Source of the DNA: an uncultured Lachnospiraceae bacterium
Lineage (GTDB): Bacteria; Bacillota; Clostridia; Lachnospirales; Lachnospiraceae
Direction: 5' to 3'
Length of the DNA stretch: 64,000 nt
Assembly: GCA_910584965.1 (NCBI GenBank)
Contig: CAJUDZ010000007.1
Span: 62,001 to 126,000 of the forward strand
Shown here: piece by piece, positions 52,018-60,373 of the stretch
How positions within the stretch are numbered: position 1 is the first letter of the stretch
How the letters are laid out: every line of letters starts with the position of its first letter
Translations under genes and position numbers: made by a program
The notes under the pieces: generated by a model
Databases searched by the model: none
Seen by the model: only the letters and a program-made list of their open reading frames with translations
Told to the model about the DNA's origin: nothing

Positions 52018-53181
52018 ATGCGGACAGGAAATGACTGTTTTAAATTAAAGCGAAAGGTTTTGGGTACTCCAGCCTCCCCCTTCTGCATCTACGGCGCCGG
52101 CATTGTCGCCACCGGCCTCTATACCGCCATGAAATCCCTGTACCGGAAAACCCCCCTTTTCTTTCTGGTATCGGATCCGGCAGAAGGAAAACAGGATGAG
52201 AATCCGCCGGAAATCGACGGGATTCCCGTAAAAAGGCTGTCCGACTGGCGGCAGGAACTGCGGACACAGGACTTTCCGCTGTATTACCTGGTGGCGGCTC
52301 CGGAGACGCATCATGCGGCAATCACCGCGTCTTTACATACTTTGCAGATAGAGGATTCCCGCATTGTTCTGTTTACCGGAGAGCTGGAAAACAGGTTTCT
52401 GGAAGCCTACTACGGCAGCCGGCCGGATTGCCGTACGGTAGAGCGGCTGCTGGAAGACGGCGGGAAGCGGGCACAAGCCCCGGGGATATATCCTGAAGTA
52501 TTCCAAGCCAAATGTCATGTGGACCGTCCTTTGCAGAATCCGGTTCAGGCACCGCTTTATGTGGTGCCGATTCAGGTTGGGGCCGCGCTTACGGAGCAGA
52601 TCGTTTCCGGTCTCCGGGATGATACGGGAGAAAATATCTCCTGCAAAAACCGCAATTACTGTGAACTGACAGCGGCTTATTACGCATGGAAGAACAGCGA
52701 TGCCGCTTATAAAGGATTATGCCATTACCGGCGCATTTTTGACATCACGGACGAACAGATGCGGTCTTTATTGGTAATACCGGAGGAATGGGATGTGATA
52801 CTTCCTTATCCGTCCGTGCATTATCCAAATATCTCCGCACAGCATCTTCGCTATATCAAAGAAGCGGATTGGAAAGCGATGCTGCGGGCGCTGGAAGAGA
52901 CTGCGCCCGATTATGACCGGGCATACCGGCAGATGGTTGAAAACGGGGAACAGCATTTTTTTAATTTCAATATGCTGATTGCGAAAGCGGAAGTGTTTGA
53001 CGACTATTGCGATTTTCTGTTTTCCGTTCTGAGCCGTGCGGAAGAACTTACGACGCCTGAAGGCCGGGAGCGGGCAGATCGTTTCGCAGGGTATATGGGA
53101 GAAAATCTGACGACGCTTTATTTTCAGAAAAATAAAGATAAATTAAAAATTGTATACGCGGGAAAAAGGTGGCTGACGTAA
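52018..53181 (+). CDS. Rossmann-like domain fused to DUF4422
   Basis: 387 residues; AAAGGAGA site. N-terminal module at about 20-125 ('PFCIYGAGIVATGLYTAMKSL', 'TPLFFLVSDPAEG', 'LYYLVAAPETHHAAI'). The C-terminal DUF4422 domain (about 165-385) has 'CHVDRPLQNP', 'NISCKNRNYCELTAAYYAWKNSDAAYKGLCHYRRIFD', 'DVILPYPSVHYPN' and 'FFNFNMLIAKAEVFDDYCDFLF', which is diagnostic of this predicted glycosyltransferase family. Codon use is abruptly GC-richer than in the gene before it, 13 bp away, marking the island edge. Confidence 0.85.
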   Translation: MRTGNDCFKLKRKVLGTPASPFCIYGAGIVATGLYTAMKSLYRKTPLFFLVSDPAEGKQDENPPEIDGIPVKRLSDWRQELRTQDFPLYYLVAAPETHHAAITASLHTLQIEDSRIVLFTGELENRFLEAYYGSRPDCRTVERLLEDGGKRAQAPGIYPEVFQAKCHVDRPLQNPVQAPLYVVPIQVGAALTEQIVSGLRDDTGENISCKNRNYCELTAAYYAWKNSDAAYKGLCHYRRIFDITDEQMRSLLVIPEEWDVILPYPSVHYPNISAQHLRYIKEADWKAMLRALEETAPDYDRAYRQMVENGEQHFFNFNMLIAKAEVFDDYCDFLFSVLSRAEELTTPEGRERADRFAGYMGENLTTLYFQKNKDKLKIVYAGKRWLT

Positions 53182-53222
53182 TTGGAAAGTAAACGGAATA
53201 AAGGAAAGGTGTGGCAATCGGA

Positions 53223-54302
53223 ATGACGCAGGTAAATCAAAGGAATGATCAATACGCATATGAGGGAAATGCGGCAATGCAGACGGCAGAGACCGTATTG
53301 TCCCTGTCTCCGCTCTCCGGTAAGACAATTCTTCTGACCGGTGCCACAGGCATGATCGGAAAAAGTATGATCGATGTGCTGATGCGGTACAATCGGGCAC
53401 ATGCGGACGTAGAACCCATCCGCGTCATCGCGCTGAGCAGGAACAGATCGGGCGCGGAGAAACGGCTTGCCGAATATTGGGACGAAGAATCTTTCCGGTA
53501 TATAGCCTGTGACGTAAACCGGGAAATCCCGGAGTGCGGACAGGTGAATTATGTGATACACGCGGCGAGCAATACGCATCCGTTACAGTATTCCCAGGAT
53601 TCCATCGGAACGATTACGGCCAATGTCATCGGGACAAAAAATCTGCTGGATTATGCGGTCGCGCATAAAACGGAGCGGTTTTGCTTTGTTTCCTCGGTAG
53701 AAGTTTACGGGGAAAACCGGGGCGATGCGGACAGGTTCAGGGAAGACTATCTTGGATATCTGAACTGCAATACGCTGCGGGCGGGATATCCGGAGAGCAA
53801 GCGGGTGGGAGAAACGCTGTGCAATGCTTACGGACAGACGCACCAACTTGACTTTGTCATTCCCAGGCTGAGCCGGGTTTACGGGCCGACGATGCTTCCT
53901 TCGGATTCCAAAGCGATCGCGCAGTTCATTAAGAAGGCGGCGGCCGGAGAGGATATTATTTTAAAAAGCGCGGGCACGCAGTTGTATTCCTATACTTATG
54001 CGCCGGATGCGGCGATGGGCATTCTGACGGTATTGCTGAAAGGGAAAAGCGGCGAAGCCTATAATATTTCGGATTTGAAATCGGAAGTGACCCTGCGGCA
54101 GATTACGGAATGGCTGGCAGAAGACAATGGGGTGAAAGTCACGTTTGAGGTGCCGGATGCGGTCGAGCAGGCCGGATATTCGACTGCGACGAGAGCGCTT
54201 CTGGATACGGAAAAAATAGAGGGACTCGGCTGGAAGCCGCAGACACACATGCGCAAAGGGCTTGCGGAAACGGTGCGGAGCCTGCGGGACGGGGAATCCT
54301 GA
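53223..54302 (+). CDS. NAD-dependent sugar epimerase/dehydratase
   Basis: 359 residues from the ATG at 53223 (the GTG at 53211 lies one base from the AGGAAAGG site). Extended SDR: 'TILLTGATGMIGKSMIDVL' (GxxGxxG), 'YVIHAASNTHPLQYSQDSIGTITANVIGTKNLLDYA', 'FCFVSSVEVYG' and Y-x-x-x-K in 'AGYPESKRVGETL', 'IPRLSRVYGPTM'. Similar to UDP-glucuronate decarboxylase/4-epimerase-like enzymes of polysaccharide loci. Ends 23 bp from a convergent GT2/TPR gene. Exact substrate unknown. Confidence 0.85.
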   Translation: MTQVNQRNDQYAYEGNAAMQTAETVLSLSPLSGKTILLTGATGMIGKSMIDVLMRYNRAHADVEPIRVIALSRNRSGAEKRLAEYWDEESFRYIACDVNREIPECGQVNYVIHAASNTHPLQYSQDSIGTITANVIGTKNLLDYAVAHKTERFCFVSSVEVYGENRGDADRFREDYLGYLNCNTLRAGYPESKRVGETLCNAYGQTHQLDFVIPRLSRVYGPTMLPSDSKAIAQFIKKAAAGEDIILKSAGTQLYSYTYAPDAAMGILTVLLKGKSGEAYNISDLKSEVTLRQITEWLAEDNGVKVTFEVPDAVEQAGYSTATRALLDTEKIEGLGWKPQTHMRKGLAETVRSLRDGES

Positions 54303-54325
54303 CGGAGCGTATGACGGGATGGAAA

Positions 54326-55477
54326 TTACAACAGTTCCCGCAGTCTGCTTTGCGCCATCCCGAATCCGCCGCATTTCTTATAATATTTCCTGGCCTCATC
54401 CGCATGTCCGGTGCACTCATATATGACGCCGATATTATAGAAAGCGCGGTAACTGTTAATGCCTTCCACAGAAAACTGTTCCATAGTGGTACACTTTTCG
54501 AACGCTTCGATGGCTTCTGCGAACAGGCCGTTGTTCATGTAGATCAGGCCCATCAGAAAGACGAAATCGGCCCGGACGGCAAAGACTTCATAAATATTCT
54601 CAAGTCCCAGGGCCTCTTCGAAACGTTTCATATCTAACAGGCAGTATCCGTAGGATTCCACCATATTCTGAACATAATCCTGAGAGGGTTCCAAATCCAT
54701 GGAAAGTCCCAGATAAAACCATTCATAAGCTTTCTCATAGTCTTTGAGCTTCATGCAGCTTTGTCCGAGCTGGTAATAGAGATAAGCGTCGGGACCGGCG
54801 GATTTAAGCTCCTGTTCCAGCAGGGCAATGTTCCGGCGGGATTTTGACTGCATTTCTTCTTCGGAGGTATCATAACCGACATGGAGAACGCTGATCGGAA
54901 CGTTTACAGCCGGCATGGCCGGCGATCTGTCAGGGATGTCAGGGGTATCGGCTGATATCGGTACATTGGCGCACGGGCCGGAAACGGCCTCGGAATTGTA
55001 TGCGTCTTCCGCGTTCGTACAGGCCGGTTTCGGCGTCACCTGCTCATGGATTTTCCCCGTAAAATGATAGCAGTTCCGGTTGAAAAAGCGGCAGAGCCGC
55101 ACGTGTTCGAAGCTGACCAGCCCGTCCTGCCTGAAGCGGTTGCGCAGCAGGATGCGGCCGGCTTTTTGGGGATGCCGTTCCATCAGTGCGGAAAGTTTCT
55201 TTATGTCGATGCTTTCCAGATATTCGTCGCAGTCGATGCTGAGAATCCAGTCATTGGAAGCTTTGCTGACCGCATAGTTTTTAGCGGCGCTGAAATCATC
55301 GCACCAGTCGAAGTGATAGATCTGATCGGTATATCCGGCCGCGAGGGTCAGGGTATTGTCGGTGGAGCCCGTATCGACCAAAACTATCTCACAATGGTAG
55401 GGTTTCAGGGCTTTCAGGCATTCTTCTATGTGGCGTTCTTCATTTCTGGCAATGATACAAACGGATATCGGCAGCAT
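54326..55477 (-). CDS. GT2 glycosyltransferase with TPR repeats and extra insertion
   Basis: 383 residues. Same layout as the 7370-10685 paralogues: 'PISVCIIARNEERHIEECLKALKPY', 'LVDTGSTDNT', 'CDDFSAAKNYAVSKASNDWILSIDCDEY' (DXD), and TPR helices ('AYLYYQLGQSCMKLKDYEKAYEWFYLGL', 'EAIEAFEKCTTM') ending 'YYKKCGGFGMAQSRL'. It is 25-35 residues longer because of a Pro/Ala-rich insertion at about 172-205 in which NVPIS occurs twice. It faces the epimerase gene tail to tail. Confidence 0.85.
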   Translation of the reverse strand: MLPISVCIIARNEERHIEECLKALKPYHCEIVLVDTGSTDNTLTLAAGYTDQIYHFDWCDDFSAAKNYAVSKASNDWILSIDCDEYLESIDIKKLSALMERHPQKAGRILLRNRFRQDGLVSFEHVRLCRFFNRNCYHFTGKIHEQVTPKPACTNAEDAYNSEAVSGPCANVPISADTPDIPDRSPAMPAVNVPISVLHVGYDTSEEEMQSKSRRNIALLEQELKSAGPDAYLYYQLGQSCMKLKDYEKAYEWFYLGLSMDLEPSQDYVQNMVESYGYCLLDMKRFEEALGLENIYEVFAVRADFVFLMGLIYMNNGLFAEAIEAFEKCTTMEQFSVEGINSYRAFYNIGVIYECTGHADEARKYYKKCGGFGMAQSRLRELL

Positions 55478-55517
55478 TGTTTTGATTTTTCCAATCTTGG
55501 CAAGGCACAGTGACGGG

Positions 55518-56576
55518 TTACAGTTCTTCTAATTTCTTCAGGGCGTTGTTGTAGTCGCCGCATTTTTGGTAGTATTCTTTTGCCTTTTCTTTATCGCCCA
55601 TCGTTTCATAAATGGAACCGATATTGTAGTAGGCGCGGTAGCTGTTGACGCCCTTACGGGAGTAAGAAGTCAGGGCAGCGGCCTTTGTAAATTCGCGGAT
55701 TGCGTTTTCCCACATATTTTTTTTCATGTAAATGACGCCCATCATATAGACGAAATCGGCATGATGGGAAAACTGCTCGTATTTGTCTTCTAAGGTCATT
55801 GCGAGATCGTATTTGGCAAGTTCGATCAGGCAGTAGCCGTAGGTTTCGGTCATGCTCTGGACAAAGGCGGAATTGGGATCCGCGTTGAGATCCAGTCCAA
55901 GTTTATGGTAATAGGCGGCTTTTTCCAGATCGTTAAGGGAAATGTAATTCTGGCCGAGCTGGAAATAGATATAGGGATTCGGCCCTTTCAGTTCCAGATC
56001 GTGCAGCAGCATTTCCAGATTACGGGTGGCGCGCAGCCGTTTATCCGATTCTGTTACATAGCCTTCATGGTAAAAAGTCAGGGGAATCGGAAAGGTATCC
56101 GGTTCTTTTCCGTCAAGCGTCGTAACCTGTTCATGGACGATGCCTTCATAGTGGCAGTATTTCCGGTTAAAAAGTCTTCCGATGCGTTCGGACATGACGG
56201 AACGGACACCCTGTAAGGTGTATGGATTGTTGCGTACAATCATGCCGACGGCGTGAAGATGGTCTTCCAGCGTTTCCTGAATGTCCGCGAGATTGATATT
56301 TTCCAGATATTCGTCACAGTCGATGACAAGAACCCAGTCGTTTGAGGCCTGGGAGACGGAGAAATTTCTGGCGGCGCTGAAATCGTCGCACCAGTCAAAA
56401 TGAAAAACTTTATCGGTATATTTTTGTGCGGTCTCCACAGTCCGGTCAACGGAACCGGTATCGACAACGATAATTTCAAATTTACAGGGGCGCAGCCTCT
56501 TTAAACATTCCTCGATATGGATATCTTCGTTCTTCGCGATCATGCAGACAGATACGGGTAACATGGTAGTCATCAT
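55518..56576 (-). CDS. GT2 glycosyltransferase with C-terminal TPR repeats
   Basis: 352 residues beginning MMTTMLPVSVCMIAKNEDIHIEECL; an internal ATG at 56564 is a possible alternative start. 'IVVDTGSVDRT', 'CDDFSAARNFSVSQASNDWVLVIDCDEYLENI' (DXD). C-terminal TPR helices 'PYIYFQLGQNYISLNDLEKAAYYHKLGL', 'MMGVIYMKKNMWENAIREFTKAA', ending 'YYQKCGDYNNALKKLEEL'. First gene of this minus-strand pair, with a promoter candidate at 56616-56643. Confidence 0.85.
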   Translation of the reverse strand: MMTTMLPVSVCMIAKNEDIHIEECLKRLRPCKFEIIVVDTGSVDRTVETAQKYTDKVFHFDWCDDFSAARNFSVSQASNDWVLVIDCDEYLENINLADIQETLEDHLHAVGMIVRNNPYTLQGVRSVMSERIGRLFNRKYCHYEGIVHEQVTTLDGKEPDTFPIPLTFYHEGYVTESDKRLRATRNLEMLLHDLELKGPNPYIYFQLGQNYISLNDLEKAAYYHKLGLDLNADPNSAFVQSMTETYGYCLIELAKYDLAMTLEDKYEQFSHHADFVYMMGVIYMKKNMWENAIREFTKAAALTSYSRKGVNSYRAYYNIGSIYETMGDKEKAKEYYQKCGDYNNALKKLEEL

Positions 56577-56615
56577 GCCTTTCTTTTGCTGGTATTAAAA
56601 ATCTTATATGAGACC

Positions 56616-56643
56616 ATTTTATCATGTTCTGAGGATTCCGCAA
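56616..56643 (-). promoter_or_regulatory. Candidate promoter of the right-hand GT2/TPR pair
   Basis: On the minus strand TTGCGG (56638-56643), 16-nt spacer, TAAAAT (56616-56621), 39 nt before the start. Confidence 0.4.
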
Positions 56644-56729
56644 CCTTTAAATTCCCCTAATTTTTCCATGTTTTTTCTATGCTTTTTGCCCAATAAAAGA
56701 GGTGGATTTTTTGCTATTTTAACCAAAGT

Positions 56730-56743
56730 AACGAAATTTCGTT
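56730..56743. promoter_or_regulatory. 14-bp palindrome AACGAAATTTCGTT
   Basis: Perfect palindrome in the 291-bp divergent gap (56577-56867) between the GT2/TPR pair and the helix-turn-helix gene; a plausible operator, perhaps for that regulator. The rest of the gap is AT-rich with no gene. Confidence 0.4.
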
Positions 56744-56867
56744 AAAAGAATGGAATAAGTGGTTCCTTTTCACAGGCAGATGTGGTAAAGTATTTATAAG
56801 TCATGGGAGATAAGGGGGAATTATCTTCTCGGTGAGTATAATGATTACTTTTAAGGAGGACTGGTTT

Positions 56868-57209
56868 ATGACCAAGGCAGAAATTTTAAAGACAGAGATT
56901 TTAACACAGTATAAGAGCGTAAGACAATTTGCAATTGAGATGGAAATTCCCTATTCTACGCTCGTAACGGCTCTTGACAGAGGCATCGAAGGAATGGCAT
57001 ACGGAACTGTTATCAGAATGTGTGACAAACTGAATCTGAACCCCGTAGATTTTTCCCCGCTTGATAAGAAAAGCCCGCTGGGCAGCAAGATTCTCGAAAA
57101 CAGAGTCATGCAGTATTATATCAAGCTGAACAAGACCGGCAGAAAGAAAGCGCTGGAGCTGATGGAAGACTATGCACAGCTTGAGAAGTATCAGGCAGCG
57201 GAACAATGA
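56868..57209 (+). CDS. Helix-turn-helix (Cro/CI-type) regulator
   Basis: 113 residues from the ATG at 56868, 8 nt after AAGGAGGA; the upstream in-frame ATG at 56832 has no site. The N-terminal half has a helix-turn-helix pattern ('SVRQFAIEMEIPYSTLVTALDRGIEGMAYGTVIRMCDKLNLNPVDF'), as in XRE-family proteins; the C-terminal part is helical. It overlaps UDP-galactopyranose mutase by 4 bp, so it is probably co-transcribed and may control it. Confidence 0.8.
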   Translation: MTKAEILKTEILTQYKSVRQFAIEMEIPYSTLVTALDRGIEGMAYGTVIRMCDKLNLNPVDFSPLDKKSPLGSKILENRVMQYYIKLNKTGRKKALELMEDYAQLEKYQAAEQ

Positions 57210-58354
57210 TGCGGTACGATTATCTGATCGTCGGCGCCGGACTGTTCGGGGCGGTGTTCGCATATGAGATGAACAAAAGAGGCAGAAGGGTACTTGTGAT
57301 TGACAGAAGAGAACACATTGCCGGCAACATTTATACGGAATCGATTCTGGATATCAATGTTCATAAATATGGCGCACATATTTTCCACACATCGGATGAG
57401 AAAATATGGAATTACATCGGACAGTTTGCATCTTTCAATCATTACATCAACTCGCCGATAGCGAGGTACCATGAGGAACTGTACAATCTTCCTTTTAACA
57501 TGAACACTTTCAGTAAAATGTGGGGTGTTGTAACGCCGAAAGAGGCGAAAGCGGAAATCGCGAGACAGATCGAAGCGCTTCATATTGATGAGCCCCGGAA
57601 TCTGGAAGAGCAGGCGCTTTCTCTGGCAGGAAGAGATGTGTACGAGAAACTTGTCAAAGGTTATACGGAGAAACAGTGGGGGCGGGACTGCAAAGAGCTG
57701 CCTGCTTTTATTATCAAAAGACTGCCGCTTCGATTTACCTATGACAACAATTATTTTAACGATCCCCATCAGGGGATTCCGGTCGGCGGCTATACCCGCA
57801 TTGTGGAAAAGATGCTGGACGGCATTGAAGTAAAGACCGGCGTCAGCTATCAGGAATATATAAAGTCTTCTCCGATGGAAGGCAAAACGGAATTTGCTGA
57901 CGGACAGGGAAATACCTTTTCCAAAGTACTTTATACGGGGATGATCGACGAGTTCTTTCAGTATCGGCTGGGGCATCTGGAGTATCGGGCCCTGCGCTTC
58001 GAACAGGAAGAACTGCCTGAATGTGATAACTATCAGGGCAATGCGGTGGTCAATTATACGGACAGAGAGACCGCCTGGACGAGAATTATCGAGCACAAAC
58101 ATTTTGAATTTGGAAAACAGCCGGGAACCGTTATCACGAGAGAGTACCCGACCGAATGGAAACCGGGAGAGGAACCCTATTACCCGGTCAACAATGAGAA
58201 AAACAATACCTTATTTGCCGCGTACCGGAAGTTAGCCGAAGCACAGCCGCAGGTTCTGTTCGGCGGGCGTCTGGGAGCATACCAGTATTATGATATGGAC
58301 AAAGTGATCGCGGCAGCTTTACAGATGACAGAAGAGGAAACGGCCAGGGCGTAA
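57206..58354 (+). CDS. glf: UDP-galactopyranose mutase
   Basis: 382 residues (start ATG 57206 in an ATGA overlap; ATG 57209 also possible). FAD-binding N-terminus 'DYLIVGAGLFGAVFAYEMNKRGRRVLVIDRREHIAGN', then 'NVHKYGAHIFHTSDEKIWNYIGQFASFNHYINSP', 'YEKLVKGYTEKQWGRDCKELPAFIIKRLPLRFTYDNNYFNDPHQGIPVGGYT', all diagnostic of Glf. It interconverts UDP-Galp and UDP-Galf, donor for galactofuranose in surface glycans. Length fits the family. Confidence 0.96.
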   Translation: MMRYDYLIVGAGLFGAVFAYEMNKRGRRVLVIDRREHIAGNIYTESILDINVHKYGAHIFHTSDEKIWNYIGQFASFNHYINSPIARYHEELYNLPFNMNTFSKMWGVVTPKEAKAEIARQIEALHIDEPRNLEEQALSLAGRDVYEKLVKGYTEKQWGRDCKELPAFIIKRLPLRFTYDNNYFNDPHQGIPVGGYTRIVEKMLDGIEVKTGVSYQEYIKSSPMEGKTEFADGQGNTFSKVLYTGMIDEFFQYRLGHLEYRALRFEQEELPECDNYQGNAVVNYTDRETAWTRIIEHKHFEFGKQPGTVITREYPTEWKPGEEPYYPVNNEKNNTLFAAYRKLAEAQPQVLFGGRLGAYQYYDMDKVIAAALQMTEEETARA

Positions 58355-58419
58355 CAGCCCTGGCTGTATTTATGTACGCTTCCCCCGCCATTCGGGACCG
58401 GCACGGAGCGTCATGCTAT

Positions 58420-58488
58420 GGCGGAGGCCCTTGAAGAGCGCCGGCACTTAGCGAAAAGGCAGTCTCGCTGCATTTGAGCTTAGTACCG
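58420..58488 (+). repeat. Second, diverged copy of the intergenic element core
   Basis: Starts with GGCGGAGGCCCTTGA (58420-58434), also present as its reverse complement at 13091-13105, and ends with a near match (GAGCTTAGTACCG versus GAACTTAGTACCG) 69 nt on. The 43-bp inverted arms of the first locus are absent here. AGGCCCTTGA recurs at 58524-58533 overlapping the -35 of the next promoter. Confidence 0.6.
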
Positions 58489-58529
58489 CTGCGACTCTTA
58501 TTTTCATACATTTTCTTCGCCGCAGGCCC

Positions 58530-58557
58530 TTGACAACAGGCGCAGAACTGCTATAAT
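58530..58557 (+). promoter_or_regulatory. Strong sigma-A promoter of the carboxyltransferase gene
   Basis: TTGACA (58530-58535), 16-nt spacer, TATAAT (58552-58557): both hexamers perfect. Confidence 0.88.
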
Positions 58558-58564
58558 CATCTTG

Positions 58565-58587
58565 AATACTTTGAACTTCAAAGTATT
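58565..58587. promoter_or_regulatory. Palindromic operator plus extra half-site
   Basis: AATACTTTGAA (58565-58575), C, TTCAAAGTATT (58577-58587): perfect 11-bp inverted repeat placed just after the -10, where a repressor would block transcription. A further half-site TTCAAAGTATT lies at 58593-58603. Style and target (a carboxyltransferase) suggest a MarR-type fatty-acid regulator such as FabT; that name is inference. Confidence 0.75.
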
Positions 58588-58664
58588 AGCAATTCAAAGT
58601 ATTTGTGGAAAATGATTTGGAATCAAATATCAAAACAAAGTGTGCAATGTCAGGAGGTTTCGTG

Positions 58665-60278
58665 ATGAACTGGGATGAGGCAATTCAGGGACTGGAAGAG
58701 AGGCGGAAAAAGGCGCTTGCGGGAGGCGGGAAAGCCAGAGTGGAAAAACAGCATGCGGGCGGAAAGATGACAGCGAGAGAGCGGATAGAAGTGCTTCTCG
58801 ATAAGGATACTTTTGTCGAAGTGGACGGGTTTGTGGAATCCAGAATTGACGATTTTGATTTGGATAAAAGGCGTGTGCCGGGCGACGGCGTCGTTACGGG
58901 ATACGGTGAAATCGACGGACGGCTGGTATTCGTATCCAGCGAGGATTTTACGGTAATCGGCGGAACGCTGGGGGAATATCATTCCTTTAAAATATGCAGG
59001 ATTCAGGATATGGCGATGCAGATGCGCGCACCGCTCATTTGTATAAACGACAGCGGCGGCGCCCGCATCGAAGAGGGAATTTCCTCCCTGAGCGGTTACA
59101 GCGGCATGTTTCTGCGGCATACGCAGGCGTCCGGCGTGATTCCGCAGATTGCGGTAATTCTGGGTCCCTGTTCGGGAGGCGCGTGTTATGCGCCTGCGAT
59201 TTGTGACTTCATTTTTATGGTAAAAGACATCTCCAAGATGTTCATTACGGGCCCCAATGTGGTCAAGACCGTTATCAATGAAGAAGTGTCGGTGGAAGAG
59301 CTCGGCGGCGCGGAGATTCATGCCAGAAAGAGCGGCGTTTCCCATTTTACTTACGATTCGGAAGGGGAATGCCTGATGGGCGTCCGCAAGCTGTTATCCT
59401 ATCTGCCGGGCAATAATACGGAAAAACCTCCCGTTATCGAGACAAAGGAGCGTCAGAGCCGTTTACAGGGCGTTGGAAGCAGGGTCTTTGGCAGATTCAG
59501 CCGGGGAGAGAATGCGGCAAAGGCGAAGGCGGCCAAGATCAGGGATATCGTGCCGGATAATTCGAGACACGCTTATGATGTAAAAGAGGTCATTGACTGC
59601 ATTGTTGACGAAGGCAGTTTTTTCGAAGTACAGAAAGAGTTCGCTATGAACGGCGTTGTGGGCTGGGGCCGTATGGAAGGCAAGGTAGTCGGTTTTATTG
59701 CCAATCAGCCGAATGTTATGGGCGGTTCTCTCGATTATCATGTGTCGGATAAGATCGCGCGCTTCATTCGTTTCTGCGACTGCTTTAATATTCCGCTGGT
59801 GACACTGATCGACGTGCCCGCGTTTTTACCCGGAACGGCCCAGGAGCACAGCGGTATTATCCGGCATGGAGCAAAAATTCTCTACGCCTATTCCGAAGCC
59901 ACGGTACCGAAAATATCCCTGATTATGCGGAAAGCCTACGGCGGAGCCTATATCGCAATGAATTCAAAGGAGATGGGCGCGGATATCGTTTACGCGTGGC
60001 CGATTGCGGAAATTGCGGTTATGGGAGCGGACGGCGCGGTCAACATCGCATTTAAGAAAAAAATCAAAGCGGCTCCCGATCCGGCGGCCATGCGCGAACA
60101 GTGTAAGGCGGAATACGAGGAACGTTTCTTAAATCCTTACGTGGCATCGGCGAGAGGCTATGTCAACGAAGTGATAAAACCGGAAGAAACGAGAGAAGCG
60201 CTGCTCAAGGCACTGCATGGACTGAAAAACAAACAAGCGAAACTGCCGGAGAAAAAACACGGAAATATTCCGTTATAA
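58665..60278 (+). CDS. Acyl-CoA carboxylase carboxyltransferase subunit (PccB/MmdA family)
   Basis: 537 residues from the ATG at 58665, behind CAGGAGG; the upstream opening at 58605 lies in the operator region. Crotonase-type carboxyltransferase with 'AGGGKARVEKQHAGGKMTARERIEVLLD', 'GGTLGEYHSFKICRIQDMAMQMRAPLICINDSGGARIEEG', 'GPCSGGACYAPAICDFIFMV', and C-terminal 'RKAYGGAYIAMNSKEMGADIVYAWPIAEIAVMG'. It transfers CO2 between carboxybiotin and acetyl- or propionyl-CoA (or decarboxylates methylmalonyl-CoA). No biotin carrier or carboxylase gene is adjacent, so its partners are elsewhere. Confidence 0.9.
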   Translation: MNWDEAIQGLEERRKKALAGGGKARVEKQHAGGKMTARERIEVLLDKDTFVEVDGFVESRIDDFDLDKRRVPGDGVVTGYGEIDGRLVFVSSEDFTVIGGTLGEYHSFKICRIQDMAMQMRAPLICINDSGGARIEEGISSLSGYSGMFLRHTQASGVIPQIAVILGPCSGGACYAPAICDFIFMVKDISKMFITGPNVVKTVINEEVSVEELGGAEIHARKSGVSHFTYDSEGECLMGVRKLLSYLPGNNTEKPPVIETKERQSRLQGVGSRVFGRFSRGENAAKAKAAKIRDIVPDNSRHAYDVKEVIDCIVDEGSFFEVQKEFAMNGVVGWGRMEGKVVGFIANQPNVMGGSLDYHVSDKIARFIRFCDCFNIPLVTLIDVPAFLPGTAQEHSGIIRHGAKILYAYSEATVPKISLIMRKAYGGAYIAMNSKEMGADIVYAWPIAEIAVMGADGAVNIAFKKKIKAAPDPAAMREQCKAEYEERFLNPYVASARGYVNEVIKPEETREALLKALHGLKNKQAKLPEKKHGNIPL

Positions 60279-60290
60279 AAGGCCGGCATC

Positions 60291-60331
60291 AAAAAAGAAC
60301 TTCCAGGAGTATCTTCCGGAAGTTCTTTTTT
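60291..60331 (+). terminator. Rho-independent terminator
   Basis: AAAGAACTTCC pairs with GGAAGTTCTTT around 60294-60328, followed by T; the A-rich 5' side makes it potentially bidirectional. 13 nt after the carboxyltransferase stop. Confidence 0.85.
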
Positions 60332-60373
60332 ATTCTATTTAGGAAATTGCTGTAACAGAAACCATTTCAGGGG

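Noticed and set aside
57191..58102. Minus-strand frame of 303 codons opposite glf
   Set aside because: Antisense of a canonical UDP-galactopyranose mutase; no recognisable protein.
58650..59345. Minus-strand frame of 231 codons opposite the carboxyltransferase
   Set aside because: Antisense shadow; the plus-strand gene is unmistakable.
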